The notes beneath the pieces were generated by a model, which worked only from the letters and a program-made list of their open reading frames with translations, did not search any database and was not told the origin of the DNA. DNA of 64,000 bases, from NCBI RefSeq assembly GCF_009933255.1, contig NZ_MAEI01000011.1, forward strand, positions 48,381 through 112,380, in the 5' to 3' direction. The position numbers and the translations under genes are program-made. Origin of the DNA: Enterococcus diestrammenae. GTDB lineage: Bacteria > Bacillota > Bacilli > Lactobacillales > Enterococcaceae. Shown here piece by piece: positions 35,842 through 45,110 of this stretch; position 1 is the first letter of the stretch; each line of letters begins with the position of its first letter.

Positions 35842-36846
35842 CTACAAGCGATTGACGACATCTTCCACATTTTTGATGGTGACGGAAATCGTCCCATCCG
35901 GATTATTGACAAACTCGATCAGATTGGGATCACGATAAACATCCAAGGGTACGATGAGTTCAATCCCATTGGAAAGTTTTAGTTTTTGCTTACCGTATTT
36001 TTTCTCTGTCAATTCTTTCACTTCTCGTAGCAGTGGTGCCCGATCCACGAAACCTTTTTCCGCTACTTCTTCTTTAAACGCCATTTTGGCAGTGATGTTG
36101 TCTTTGAAAACTTTAGCAGCCACTTCTTCCACCGCCAGTTCCCCAGTTTCTTCAATGGACTCATAGACGGCTTCTTTCACATCAGCTAGCAAGTCGTGTT
36201 TCGGCGTTTCAAATTTTTTACCGATTTTTTCGGCGACTTTTTTGATGACCTTCACATTGTCTTCCAGAGAAAGCTGTGGCTCGCTTTCGATGACTTCCGT
36301 CGAAAAATACAAACGCTTCTCACCAGAAAAAGTATATTTTTTCTCCACCAACTCATACGCCATATTGGTTAAATCGACAGTAAAGCCTTCATCTGCTTTT
36401 TGTGTTTTATTCGCTAAAATCGCTCGATTAATAATTAATTGATTTTTTAGGCTACCATCCTCGCTATCGACAAAATGAGTGTAACCTTCGTTATAATTCA
36501 CTTTCAAAAAAGCGACACAGGGCGTCGTATCTAATTCATAAAGAACCACAAAAACATCACAACCCGGTGCATCTTCACTTTGGTTATAGCTTTCATACCA
36601 GCGTTGCGTCAAATCCGCCGATGCCGTCACAAAATCTTGGGGCAAACGCTGGATTAGCTGGGTAAACGCCCCATCTTCAGCCAAAATACCGGTTTTGGTT
36701 TGCGGCGTTGCTAGCTTTTGAATCTTCTTCGTCAGGTACTCACGAATATATTCTGTCGTCAAATCTAGGGGTTGCTGAGAAAAGACCGGTGCTCCTGATT
36801 CCCGATCCAGCAAATGTAAAATTGCATGTTTTAAATAAATATCCAT
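35842..36846 (-). CDS. Nucleoid-associated protein (NdpA/YejK-like, 37-kDa family)
   Basis: A 334-residue protein recognised as a member of the 37-kDa nucleoid-associated family from its N-terminal MDIYLKHAILHLLDRESG and the GCDVFVVLYELDTTPCVAFLK-type beta region. FTVDLTNMAYELVEKKY and FFET-like helices follow, with the C-terminal NGIELIVPLDVYRDPNLIEFV. In E. coli YejK binds double-stranded DNA; in Gram-positives the role is untested. No catalytic motif is seen. ATG with AAGGA upstream. It is monocistronic between yxeA and the aldo/keto reductase, both on the other strand. Confidence 0.75.
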   Translation of the reverse strand: MDIYLKHAILHLLDRESGAPVFSQQPLDLTTEYIREYLTKKIQKLATPQTKTGILAEDGAFTQLIQRLPQDFVTASADLTQRWYESYNQSEDAPGCDVFVVLYELDTTPCVAFLKVNYNEGYTHFVDSEDGSLKNQLIINRAILANKTQKADEGFTVDLTNMAYELVEKKYTFSGEKRLYFSTEVIESEPQLSLEDNVKVIKKVAEKIGKKFETPKHDLLADVKEAVYESIEETGELAVEEVAAKVFKDNITAKMAFKEEVAEKGFVDRAPLLREVKELTEKKYGKQKLKLSNGIELIVPLDVYRDPNLIEFVNNPDGTISVTIKNVEDVVNRL

Positions 36847-37098
36847 TGGTCAGTTCCTTCTTTATTCCTCTTCAGGAAATTTTTTTATGCCTATCCAGTG
36901 TACACAAAAAAAATCGTTTCTGCCAAGTTTTTCTGCCTTATTGAAAAGTAAAAATAGGCCTGCTATTGATTTTTCCCTATGAAGCTCCCCCAAATGATAA
37001 GCGGAACATATGATTTTTCATTCTCCATGAGTTACACTTAAATAGAACTTTTCGTGAAGCGTTCACAAAAATACCCAAAGGATTAAGGAGGCCCTAAA

Positions 37099-37950
37099 AT
37101 GGCACTAGAAACAGCAACTTACACCTTAGCTAACGGCATCACCATTCCCCAGATAGGTTTTGGCACGTGGCAAACTCCCGATGGCGATGTTGCGGTAGCT
37201 TCCGTTAAAGCAGCTTTAGCAGCTGGCTACCGTCACATCGACACAGCCCAAGGTTACCACAACGAACAAGGCGTCGGGCAAGCCATCAAAGAAAGCCCAC
37301 TTCCCCGCGAAGAAATATTTGTTACCACGAAATTAACCAACTCTAACCACAGCTACGAACTGACGCGCTCTAGTTTCCAAGAATCTCTGGATAAATTGCA
37401 ATTGGATTATGTCGACCTTTTCTTGATTCACTGGCCAAATCCCATCGCTTTCCGAGATCATTGGCAGCAGGCCAACGCCGATTCCTGGCGAGCGATGGAA
37501 GAGCTCTATGAAGCTGGCAAAATTAAAGCGATTGGCGTTTCCAATTTCCGTCCCCACCATCTTGAAGAATTGAAAAAGACGGCAAAAATTATGCCCATGG
37601 TCAACCAAATCTTCTTGGCTCCTGGCGAAAAACAAGAAACGGTAGTCAGCTATTGCAAGGACCATAATATTTTGTTAGAAGCTTATAGCCCGCTAGGCAC
37701 TGGACGCATTTTTGAGGTACCAGAAATGAAGCAATTGGCAGATAAACATGGCAAAACGATTGCTCAAATCGCCTTGCGTTGGTCCTTACAACATGGTTTC
37801 TTGCCGCTACCAAAATCGGTAACACCAAGTCGTATCGAAGAAAATATCCAGGTCTTTGACTTTGAATTATCAGCAGCTGATATGGCACTTTTGGATAGCT
37901 TAGATGGTGTTGTCGGAAAAACCAGCGATCCTGACCAAGCTACCTTTTAG
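37099..37950 (+). CDS. Aldo/keto reductase (2,5-diketogluconate reductase-like)
   Basis: A 283-residue NADPH-dependent oxidoreductase with the (beta/alpha)8 fold. The catalytic tetrad is D48 and Y53 (RHIDTAQGYHNE), K78 (VTTKLTNS) and H111 (FLIHWPNP). The NADPH-binding end is LPKSVTPSRIEENI. The substrate is probably a small aldehyde or ketone such as methylglyoxal, not determinable from sequence. The ATG follows AAGGAGG. It is followed nine bases later by a short unknown gene, probably in one operon. Confidence 0.9.
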   Translation: MALETATYTLANGITIPQIGFGTWQTPDGDVAVASVKAALAAGYRHIDTAQGYHNEQGVGQAIKESPLPREEIFVTTKLTNSNHSYELTRSSFQESLDKLQLDYVDLFLIHWPNPIAFRDHWQQANADSWRAMEELYEAGKIKAIGVSNFRPHHLEELKKTAKIMPMVNQIFLAPGEKQETVVSYCKDHNILLEAYSPLGTGRIFEVPEMKQLADKHGKTIAQIALRWSLQHGFLPLPKSVTPSRIEENIQVFDFELSAADMALLDSLDGVVGKTSDPDQATF

Positions 37951-37959
37951 GTAATAGCA

Positions 37960-38220
37960 ATGAACAAAGAAGACTTAAATCAACTACCAAAAGCCGTCAC
38001 CGACACATTTAAACAGCCCTTTGTGTTTCTGATTTTCCCGGAGCTCGTCCAACATTTTCCGGCCCGCAATTGGAGTCAGAAGCAATTGATGACTAAACTT
38101 CATGAAATTCTTGGAGAGACGGTTTATTTCGATCATTGGCAAGGTTATTTGATTGCCAAAAATGCCGATGAAGCGCTAATTGTTTTGATACCAGGCTATG
38201 AAACCCTCACAGATGACTGA
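37960..38220 (+). CDS. Unknown 86-residue protein following the aldo/keto reductase
   Basis: Not recognised. The 86-residue soluble-looking product starts MNKEDLNQLPKAV and contains LMTKLHEILGETVYFDHWQG and DEALIVLIPGYE. It alternates helices and strands without transmembrane segments or Cys pairs. The ribosome binding site is weak (AGG at nine bases), fitting translation coupled to the upstream gene nine bases away. A strong terminator follows at 38336-38384. Codon use resembles neighbours. It is likely a genuine gene, but the function is unknown. Confidence 0.65.
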   Translation: MNKEDLNQLPKAVTDTFKQPFVFLIFPELVQHFPARNWSQKQLMTKLHEILGETVYFDHWQGYLIAKNADEALIVLIPGYETLTDD

Positions 38221-38636
38221 TCATCATCACGTTAGCCGCTTCCGAGACAAAATCAGTTTTCTTCTTCAAAAGACGTCTAACAAGAAAGGCAAAGAGAGCT
38301 CGTTCGTGAAGCTAAATATCTCTATGCCTGGTACTAAAAGAAGCCTATCTTTCAAGCATCAGCCTTGAAAGATAGGCTTCTTTTCATTTATATGAGGCGC
38401 TCTGTTCAGTTTTTGAGTACTAACTTACAAATTTTTTGTCAAGTTGAGAACTAGGATTTCAATGCTTGAAAAGAATTAGTGAACCCTCATTAGTCTTACA
38501 GAAAACTTTCCGATAGGCCATCTTTTTTTACATATCTCTTTTCAAAAATCGTTTTATTCATTATAATCAGAGAGGATTTTATTCGCTTGCAAGCCTATTT
38601 TGGTGGCAAAGCGCTATCATGTAAAGGAGTTTCATT
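38221..38636. other. Non-coding gap with a short repeat fragment and terminator
   Basis: About 415 bases. AAGAAAGGCAAAGAGAGCTC at 38282 resembles 54783-54807, and GAGCTCGTTCGTGAA at 38296-38310 recurs exactly at 54937-54951. The terminator is at 38336-38384. The remainder leads to the next gene, which has AAAGGAG before its ATG. Confidence 0.6.
38336..38384 (+). terminator. Strong intrinsic terminator, bidirectional
   Basis: Perfect 21-base arms (AAAAGAAGCCTATCTTTCAA plus G on one side and its complement on the other) around a seven-base loop. Confidence 0.9.
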
Positions 38637-39374
38637 ATGAAGAAAAAACAAAAAGAAAAGTTGATGAAGGCTTTTCGCCCCTCTTTTGACAGCACTCGTC
38701 AAAAATTATTTCGTCATCTAGAACAAACTGCAACTAAGCTGTACAACTTGGATATCACCGCTAGCTTGAACCCCAAAAACCATGAGCAATTGCTAGTTGT
38801 CAACAACACACCTGGGACCGAAACCAAACCTTTGATCGTTCCCATCGATGAGACTTTTGTCAGCATCATCAAACGAGTTCAAAAACAAGAAAAAGCGGTA
38901 TTGGAACAGTTTACTACCAATTTAACCCACGAAATTGCCAGCTACTGGTACGTTCCTGCAACGGAAGCCACCATCGCCTCCGCTTCAGCTCCAAGTGAAA
39001 CAGCTCCAGCCCAAGAAACAGCTGCAGCACTTGTTGATGAGCCCGCAAGTACTAGCCAAGAAACCGCTGAAGAAAAAGCACCTGAAGCCAAAACAGCTGC
39101 GTCTGCTGAATCCACTGAGAAAACAGCAGCCTTAACGACAGCTGCTTTCACAAAGGCCATGGAAGAATTCCCTAAATTCTTTGTAACCACAGCCGCTGAT
39201 CAAATCCTTGTAAAAGAAAAAACGGCCAAAGAAGACCGACTATTAGCAACGATTGGAACGCAAAAGGTTGGCGAATTTACCATCGAAAAAGCTTTGGATC
39301 GTAAGTACAAACTAAAAACTGAAGTGATTCCTGTTATCGAAGCATTTGCCAACACACCGTTAGCACAACGCTAA
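38637..39374 (+). CDS. Unknown two-domain protein with Ala/Thr/Glu/Pro-rich linker
   Basis: Not recognised. The 245-residue soluble product has a basic N-terminus (MKKKQKEKLMKAF), a folded-looking region (about 15-105), a low-complexity Ala/Glu/Thr/Pro/Ser linker (about 115-175) and a second compact region (about 180-245) with MEEFPKFFVTTAADQILVKE and IGTQKVGEFTIEKALDRKYK. No signal peptide or membrane segment is present. The ATG has AAAGGAG at seven bases. It is flanked by terminators on both sides, so it is monocistronic. The layout of two domains on a flexible linker suggests an adaptor role, but this is inference. Confidence 0.7.
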   Translation: MKKKQKEKLMKAFRPSFDSTRQKLFRHLEQTATKLYNLDITASLNPKNHEQLLVVNNTPGTETKPLIVPIDETFVSIIKRVQKQEKAVLEQFTTNLTHEIASYWYVPATEATIASASAPSETAPAQETAAALVDEPASTSQETAEEKAPEAKTAASAESTEKTAALTTAAFTKAMEEFPKFFVTTAADQILVKEKTAKEDRLLATIGTQKVGEFTIEKALDRKYKLKTEVIPVIEAFANTPLAQR

Positions 39375-39392
39375 ATCGCTGTTTAGACCAGT

Positions 39393-39440
39393 AAAAAAAG
39401 CGTATCTCTCATTGATAAACTTTGGGAGATACGCTTTTTT
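39393..39440 (+). terminator. Intrinsic terminator of the two-domain unknown gene
   Basis: Arms AAAAAAGCGTATCTC and GAGATACGCTTTTTT around a loop of about 18 bases. Confidence 0.85.
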
Positions 39441-39483
39441 GCATGCTTGGCTTAATCAGCATCAAGTTCTTATAGGCTACGAA

Positions 39484-39592
39484 GCAAAATTCCACCTTTT
39501 TCGTAATATCACAATGACGGCGTGATACGCCACTTATATCGTGAACCATCAGCCGTTTTAGAGCTTAATTTTTTATATGTTCATTATCTATT
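39484..39592. repeat. Dispersed intergenic repeat, right module at 39.5 kb
   Basis: This matches 43970-44076 and 50735-50822 in order: TTCCACCTTTTTCG, ATATCACAATG, CGTGATACGCCACTTA, GTGAACCATCAGCC and TTAATTTTTTATATGTTCAT, then TTATCTAT. It ends at the A-run of the mvaE terminator and lies between convergent genes. Confidence 0.75.
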
Positions 39593-39637
39593 AAAAACGA
39601 GCCCGTTTCCAGCACTACACTAGAAAGGGCTCGTTTT
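39593..39637 (-). terminator. Intrinsic terminator of mvaE
   Basis: Arms AAAACGAGCCC and GGGCTCGTTTT with a 22-base loop; the minus strand then reads TTTTAATAG. Confidence 0.82.
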
Positions 39638-39650
39638 ATTGGGAAAAGTC

Positions 39651-42089
39651 TTATTTTCTTTGACGAAGTTCAGCTAATAATGCTTTAGCTGTAGCTTCAT
39701 TTTTTTGAGGAGCCGTTTTCAATAAACGACTCAGTTGGGAAACTTCTTCACCTACTGCTCCAACTGCCATGGCCAACGAGCGGACTTGTAACCCCATGTG
39801 TCCTTGTTGAATTCCTTCCGAAACCAGCGCTCGCAAGGCCGCCAAATTTTGTACAAGTCCGGCGGCTACGATAACTTGCGCTAGTTCAGTAGCAGAAGAT
39901 ACCTTTAGGATTTGCAAAGCTGCTTGCGCTTTTGGCAAGACTCGAGTACCTCCTCCTACCGTAGCAACTGCTAAAGGCAAGGTCAATTGTCCCACCAAAT
40001 TATCCCCCACAACTTGCCATTGGCTTAAGCCTCGATATTGTCCCGAGTGTGCCGCATAAGCATGACAAGCTGCGGCTTGGGCTCGGGTATCATTCCCCGT
40101 TGCCAATAATATGCCATCTACGCCATTCATAATTCCTTTATTATGAGTGGTTGCACGATAAGGATCCAACTGTGCAAAATCAGAAGCAGCAGCGATTTTG
40201 GCAGCCACCTCTGCCCCATTTCCCCCTCGATTTAGATGGGTGATAGGTACTGAACAAGTGGCAGTCACTAAGGATTCTGTGGTGAGATTGGATAAAATAC
40301 TCATCAAAATCCCTTCATTGGGAAGTTTTTGACGTAAATAATCAGCACAAGCTTCCAACATCGTATTCAGTAAATTTGCACCCATCGCATCTTTTGTATC
40401 CACCAAAAAATCTACAGAGACAAAGCTTGATCCCACTGCCCGAAGTTGGATCTCTTGAAGACCGCCTCCTCGTTGATAAATCGATGGATAGGCCTCACGG
40501 GCACAGGCAAACAACGCCGCCCGCAACGATTCAATGGTTTTGATAAGCGCTTGTTGATCAATGATTTGCTGTAAGACAATCTGCCCGCGAACAAATCGTT
40601 GGGGCATTTCCACCGTGATATTACTAGCCATCTTACTACCATAATTCATCGCAGCAATCACGGAAGGTTCCTCAGTAGCCACTGGTACGGTGTAGGTTTT
40701 ACCATTCACAGTCAATTGCGGGACTAACCCTAACGGAATCTCCACCTCACTGATACGGTTTTCGATAAGATGGTCAGCCACTTCTTCGGCCAAAGCCGTT
40801 TTTTCTAGTTCCTTTTTTACTTCCTCATTGATGACTTCGTTTTGCAGAAGTCGCTCTAACCGTTCTTCAGTGGTTAACTCATAAAACCGATGGCGTTTTT
40901 TTTTTGCTGTTTCCTCAGTTTTTTTTGGGGGAACGGCTTCAATCAAAATGGCTAATCCTAACCCGCCACCGATACACAAAGAAGCGACGCCATAACGTTT
41001 TTGATGGGTTTGCAATTGGTGGCTTAAACTTGTTAAAATCCGAGCACCCGTTGCACCGATGGCATGCCCCAATGAAATCCCGCCACCGTAAATATTGACT
41101 TTCTCTGGTGGAAGTTTGAGTTCGCGTTCTACCACGATAGAAGATGCCGCAAAGGCTTCGTTGATTTCAAAAAGATCGACATCCGCCACTGTTAGATTCG
41201 CTTTTTTTAGTAATTTTTGAATCGCTTGAATCGGAGAAATCCCCATAATACTTGGGTCGATACCGACTTCAGCTGTTTCACGAATCACTGCTAAATAAGG
41301 GATTTGGTGCTGATCAGCATAGTCTTTCGATGCCAATAACAACGCCGCAGCCCCGTCATTAATGGTGGAAGCATTGCCGGCAGTCACGGTACCCTCAGCT
41401 TTAAAGGCTGTTTTTAAAGTGGCGAGTTTTTCAACACTGGAATCTGGTCGAACCCCTTCATCGGCTGTCATCACCCCGTCAGGAAGTTGGACGGGGATGA
41501 TTTCTGGAGCAAAAGCCCCGGTTGCTTGAGCAGTGGCAGCTTTTTTTTGGGAAGCTACCGCAAAAGCATCTTGTTCTTGTCTGGTTACATGAAATTCTTC
41601 AGCAACTTTTTCGGCTGTTAACCCCATGTGTTGTCCGCTGTCAGCATCTGTCAAGCCATCAATAATCATGCTGGCTAGCGGTTCGCCATACCCGCCTGTA
41701 GCAGCATCGTAAGGCAAGAGTTTTGGCGCATTGGTCATGCTTTCAATTCCACCGACTAAAACTACTTCGGCTTCGTCTAATAAGATAGCTTGACGACCAA
41801 ACATGACGGCTTTCAAACCGGAACCACACACTTCATTGATGGTGGTCGCTGGTACCGTGTTGGCCAAGCCACTGGTTAAAGCTACTTGGCGTGCCGGATT
41901 TTGGCCATTCCCCGCCTGCAAGACATTGCCAAAATAGACCTGGGTAATGTCTTTTTTGAGGCTTGGATATTTTCTTAATAATGCTTGGGTTACCTGGGTC
42001 CCCAATTCCACCGCGGTCAAATCTTGTAAACCGCCACGAAATTTTCCAATCGGGGTACGTAGTCCGTCTATAATGACAACTTCTTTCAA
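39651..42089 (-). CDS. mvaE: Bifunctional acetyl-CoA acetyltransferase/HMG-CoA reductase MvaE
   Basis: An 812-residue fusion of the first and third mevalonate pathway enzymes, as in Enterococcus faecalis MvaE. The thiolase half (1 to about 390) has the active-site C88 in NEVCGSGLKA, NASTINDGAAALL, and the C-terminal CIGGGLGLA. The class II HMG-CoA reductase half (about 405-812) has TEEPSVIAAMNYG, KDAMGANLLN, RATTHNKGIMNGVDG and HMGLQVRSLAM. Start TTG at 42089, six bases after GGAGGTG; upstream in-frame codons lack a site. It is divergent from mvaS across 265 bases. Together they make mevalonate from acetyl-CoA. Confidence 0.97.
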   Translation of the reverse strand: MKEVVIIDGLRTPIGKFRGGLQDLTAVELGTQVTQALLRKYPSLKKDITQVYFGNVLQAGNGQNPARQVALTSGLANTVPATTINEVCGSGLKAVMFGRQAILLDEAEVVLVGGIESMTNAPKLLPYDAATGGYGEPLASMIIDGLTDADSGQHMGLTAEKVAEEFHVTRQEQDAFAVASQKKAATAQATGAFAPEIIPVQLPDGVMTADEGVRPDSSVEKLATLKTAFKAEGTVTAGNASTINDGAAALLLASKDYADQHQIPYLAVIRETAEVGIDPSIMGISPIQAIQKLLKKANLTVADVDLFEINEAFAASSIVVERELKLPPEKVNIYGGGISLGHAIGATGARILTSLSHQLQTHQKRYGVASLCIGGGLGLAILIEAVPPKKTEETAKKKRHRFYELTTEERLERLLQNEVINEEVKKELEKTALAEEVADHLIENRISEVEIPLGLVPQLTVNGKTYTVPVATEEPSVIAAMNYGSKMASNITVEMPQRFVRGQIVLQQIIDQQALIKTIESLRAALFACAREAYPSIYQRGGGLQEIQLRAVGSSFVSVDFLVDTKDAMGANLLNTMLEACADYLRQKLPNEGILMSILSNLTTESLVTATCSVPITHLNRGGNGAEVAAKIAAASDFAQLDPYRATTHNKGIMNGVDGILLATGNDTRAQAAACHAYAAHSGQYRGLSQWQVVGDNLVGQLTLPLAVATVGGGTRVLPKAQAALQILKVSSATELAQVIVAAGLVQNLAALRALVSEGIQQGHMGLQVRSLAMAVGAVGEEVSQLSRLLKTAPQKNEATAKALLAELRQRK

Positions 42090-42354
42090 ATTTGCCACCT
42101 CCAACTTGCAATATACCATTTTAAAGCCCAAAAACAAATACTCTCTTCTCCAGTGTCCGCTGACAATTAAAAAGTTTTAACAAACTTTAAATAATCAATT
42201 TTTACTACCGCTTTTTGCTGTTTTTATGCTAACGTTAAGAAGGAATTTTTTCCTTGTAAAAATAAGCCTATTCCTGTTACCATTGCCCTTTCAGGAATAA
42301 ACCGAGCCTGCTTTTTACATAAACCATCCCATCACACTATCAAGGAGGTCCTAT

Positions 42355-43506
42355 ATGACTGCAGGGATTGATAAACTCAATTTTTTTGTACCACCTTACT
42401 ATTTAGAGATGACAGAGTTGGCCAACGCGCGCAACGTGGACCCAGCCAAATACACCATTGGTATCGGTCAAGATCAGATGGCCATCTCTCCAATCACCCA
42501 AGATATCATCACCTTAGCCGCCAATGCAGCCCAACCAATCTTAACTGACGAGGATCGTCAAACCATCGATTTAGTCATCCTCGGAACCGAATCCAGTGTC
42601 GATGAATCCAAAGCCGCCGCTGTCGTTTTGCATCGCCTGTTAGGGATTCAACCCTTCGCACGAGGGATTGAATTAAAAGAAGCCTGTTATAGCGCAACAG
42701 CTGGCCTCCAGTTTGCCAAAGAGTACGTCTTGGCTCATCCCGAGCGGAAAGCCTTGGTGATTGCCTCTGACATTGCGCGATACGGCTTACACTCAGGAGG
42801 AGAACCGACCCAAGGTGCTGGCGCCGTGGCTATGTTAGTAACTAGTCAACCGCGGATTTTAGCTCTCTCTGATGAAAGTGTCCCCTACACCCAAGATATC
42901 TATGATTTTTGGCGTCCAACAGGGGAACCTTATCCTGTGGTCAACGGCCCGCTTTCAAATCAAACCTATATCCAAGCTTTCGAAACCGTCTGGCAAGAAT
43001 ACCAGCAACGATATCAAAAAACATTGGCTGATTTTGCCGCTCTCGCTTTTCATATTCCATATACAAAAATGGGCAAAAAGGCCTTGCTGGCAGGCTTGGC
43101 ACAGGAATCTGAAGCAGAACAAAATCGCATCCTAGCTCAATACGAAGAAAGTATTCGTTACAGCCGTCGCGTGGGCAACCTCTATACCGGTTCTTTGTAT
43201 CTTGGCTTGATTTCTCTCTTAGAAAATAGCCAAACGTTAAAAGCAGGGGACAAACTTGGCTTATTTAGCTATGGTTCTGGCGCTGTTGCTGAATTTTTCA
43301 CAGGACGACTAGTGCCGGGATATCAAGAGCATCTGCTGACTGACGCCCACGAAGCCCTGCTTGCAAATCGCCAGGCATTATCCGTGGCAGCTTATGAAGA
43401 AGTATTCCAAACTCCTCTAACCAACGAAAACTTAACTGCCTCGACCGATACGACCGCTTTTCGTCTTACTGCGGTAAATGACCATATTCGCTATTACCAA
43501 GAATGA
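42355..43506 (+). CDS. mvaS: Hydroxymethylglutaryl-CoA synthase MvaS
   Basis: A 383-residue enzyme that condenses acetoacetyl-CoA with acetyl-CoA. Catalytic residues are E79 (LGTESS), C111 (KEACYSATAG) and the histidine in AFHIPYTKMGKKAL. The GQDQMA, YDFWRPTGEPYPVV and GLFSYGSGAVAEFF segments are typical of the enterococcal enzyme. The ATG follows AAGGAGG. Divergent placement from mvaE in a shared 265-base control region suggests co-regulation. A perfect hairpin lies further downstream at 43848-43885. Confidence 0.97.
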   Translation: MTAGIDKLNFFVPPYYLEMTELANARNVDPAKYTIGIGQDQMAISPITQDIITLAANAAQPILTDEDRQTIDLVILGTESSVDESKAAAVVLHRLLGIQPFARGIELKEACYSATAGLQFAKEYVLAHPERKALVIASDIARYGLHSGGEPTQGAGAVAMLVTSQPRILALSDESVPYTQDIYDFWRPTGEPYPVVNGPLSNQTYIQAFETVWQEYQQRYQKTLADFAALAFHIPYTKMGKKALLAGLAQESEAEQNRILAQYEESIRYSRRVGNLYTGSLYLGLISLLENSQTLKAGDKLGLFSYGSGAVAEFFTGRLVPGYQEHLLTDAHEALLANRQALSVAAYEEVFQTPLTNENLTASTDTTAFRLTAVNDHIRYYQE

Positions 43507-43632
43507 GAAAGCCGGCCGGTCTTGCTTCCAGAGAATGCCTCGGGTGATAGTGGGACCGGTAAATGCCAACAATAAACAGTTGTCATTTTGCTAGCTCATC
43601 TTAGCGATTTCTGCTTAGATGAACTGTATGCG
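43506..43632. repeat. Dispersed intergenic repeat, left module at 43.5 kb
   Basis: It resembles 15079-15197 over its full length. It contains the hairpin CTCATCTTAGC...GCTTAGATGA (43590-43632), whose counterpart at 54888-54930 has changed both arms in a compensating way. Confidence 0.75.
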
Positions 43633-43847
43633 CAATGGTCTTTTAGCCCTCGGACATCCTTAACACTACACCCCGAGTCATTCTCCTCCAGCAAGTCCGC
43701 CCTGTTTTATCGATAAGCGATTTATTCTCTTTGCTCCGTAAATCCAGCAAATCATTTTCTTGTAGGGTAGCAGATGTACCGTGAAAAAGGTGAGATTTAT
43801 AAGAGTAGAATTGGATTGACAGTAGCTCTAAAGATGCGTAATGAACT

Positions 43848-43885
43848 ACTTAGAGTAAGTGGTGCTTGCACCACTTACTCTAAGT
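43848..43885. terminator. Perfect 38-base hairpin, possible mvaS terminator
   Basis: Arms ACTTAGAGTAAGTGGTGC and its exact complement, separated by TT. Only three T follow on the plus strand, so termination efficiency is uncertain. Confidence 0.5.
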
Positions 43886-43930
43886 TTGAATGCGCAAGGC
43901 AAAAGACAAACAGATTTTTCGTTCGGCTTT

Positions 43931-44076
43931 TGCCGGTCTAGCTACCGTCAACCCAATTCATACGGAGATAAATCCCACCTTTTTCGGGCATCACAATGTC
44001 GGCATGATAGGCCACTTAATTCCTGATACATCAACCTTTTTGGAGTTTAATTTTTTTATAAGGTTTTTATCTATAA
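43931..44076. repeat. Dispersed intergenic repeat, right module at 44.0 kb
   Basis: The longest right module: TGCCGGTCTAGCTACCGTCA, CCCACCTTTTTCGGGCATCA, CATGATAGGCCACTTAATTC and TTAATTTTTTTATAAGG, ending TTATCTAT. It ends ten bases before the rbsK terminator. Confidence 0.78.
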
Positions 44077-44085
44077 AATAGCAAA

Positions 44086-44132
44086 CTGCCAACTGACTTA
44101 TCACCTTTAACCGGTGATAAGTCAGTTGGCAG
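44086..44132 (-). terminator. Intrinsic terminator of rbsK
   Basis: Twenty-base arms beginning CTGCCAACTGACTTATCACC and its complement around a seven-base loop. Confidence 0.85.
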
Positions 44133-44198
44133 CTTTTATTTATCCTAACAGATCAAACTTGACTGTTGACCAAAATAGCTTAGTAGCGAACGGCAAGC

Positions 44199-45110
44199 TT
44201 ATTTTGCTTCAGTTTGGGCAATGAGGTCGGCTAATTGCTTTGGGGTCGGCATTGCGCTTTGAGCACCCATTTTGGTGACTGACAGTGTTGCACCATATGT
44301 CGCTTTTTTCACAGCAGCGTCTAAGTTTTCCCCTTTTGCCAAGGCAGCTGCCAAAATACCATTGAAAGTATCTCCTGCACCAGTGGTATCTGCCACCGCG
44401 ACTTTCGGAGCTACGACGGTTTTGACCGTACCATCGCAAACATAAGAAACTCCCGCACCACCGCGAGTCACGATCAAGTGAGTCTTATGGGTTTGAGCCC
44501 ATGCCAACATCGCTGTCTCCACCTCATAGACCCCTCGTTTGCTACCAATCATCCGTCCAAACTCGGTTTCATTTGGTGTGATGTAATCTAAATAAGGAAG
44601 CATCCCTTGTACCTCATCTGTGTATGGGGCTGGGTTTAAAATCGTCACGAGGCCCTTTGACTTACCACGTTGCAACGCATCCAAAACCGTGGCAGGAGGA
44701 ATTTCCAGTTGCGCTAACAGAACATCAGCCTTAGCCAGCATCTCATCTTTTAAATCGGCAGGTGTAACCAATTGATTGGCACCTGGCAAGACGACGATAG
44801 CATTGTCTTCCGGCAATTTCATAATGGCCGCCGTACCAGTAAGTGCAGTGGCTTCCCGCTTCACTTGGGACATCTCAACTTGGGCCATATTCATATGAAT
44901 CAATAGTTTGTCCCCAAAAGTATCATTGCCAACTTTGCCTACCAACGAGACCGCTTCTCCCATCTTGGCACAGGCCACTGCTTGATTGGCTCCTTTGCCT
45001 CCAAAAAAGTAGTTAACCTCATCCCCCAAGACCGTTTCCCCGATAGCCGGCATGTGAGCAACTTCCATTACGATATCCATATTGAGACTACCAATTACTA
45101 AGACCGTCAT
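44199..45110 (-). CDS. rbsK: Ribokinase RbsK (PfkB family)
   Basis: A 303-residue sugar kinase making ribose 5-phosphate from ribose and ATP. Motifs are the N-terminal GSLNMDIVMEV, substrate-binding FFGGKGANQAVACAKMG, and the anion hole with catalytic base DTTGAGDTFNG near the C-terminus. PfkB relatives for other sugars or nucleosides cannot be excluded, but the first motif fits ribokinase well. The start overlaps the stop of the acetyltransferase gene by four bases. No ribose transporter or repressor is adjacent, which is unusual for rbs operons. Confidence 0.88.
   Translation of the reverse strand: MTVLVIGSLNMDIVMEVAHMPAIGETVLGDEVNYFFGGKGANQAVACAKMGEAVSLVGKVGNDTFGDKLLIHMNMAQVEMSQVKREATALTGTAAIMKLPEDNAIVVLPGANQLVTPADLKDEMLAKADVLLAQLEIPPATVLDALQRGKSKGLVTILNPAPYTDEVQGMLPYLDYITPNETEFGRMIGSKRGVYEVETAMLAWAQTHKTHLIVTRGGAGVSYVCDGTVKTVVAPKVAVADTTGAGDTFNGILAAALAKGENLDAAVKKATYGATLSVTKMGAQSAMPTPKQLADLIAQTEAK

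Larger units (their letters stand above)
43507..44198. other. Non-coding gap between mvaS and rbsK rich in repeats
   Basis: About 690 bases between convergent genes with left and right repeat modules, a TAGCCCTCGGACATCCTTA segment (43644-43662) resembling 50590-50606, a 38-base perfect hairpin and the rbsK terminator. A 63-codon frame near 43890 runs through the repeat and is not supported as a gene. Confidence 0.7.

Noticed and set aside
43890..44081. 63-codon plus-strand frame in the 44.0 kb repeat
   Set aside because: Equivalent positions in the other copies contain stops and frame changes, so it is not conserved as protein.
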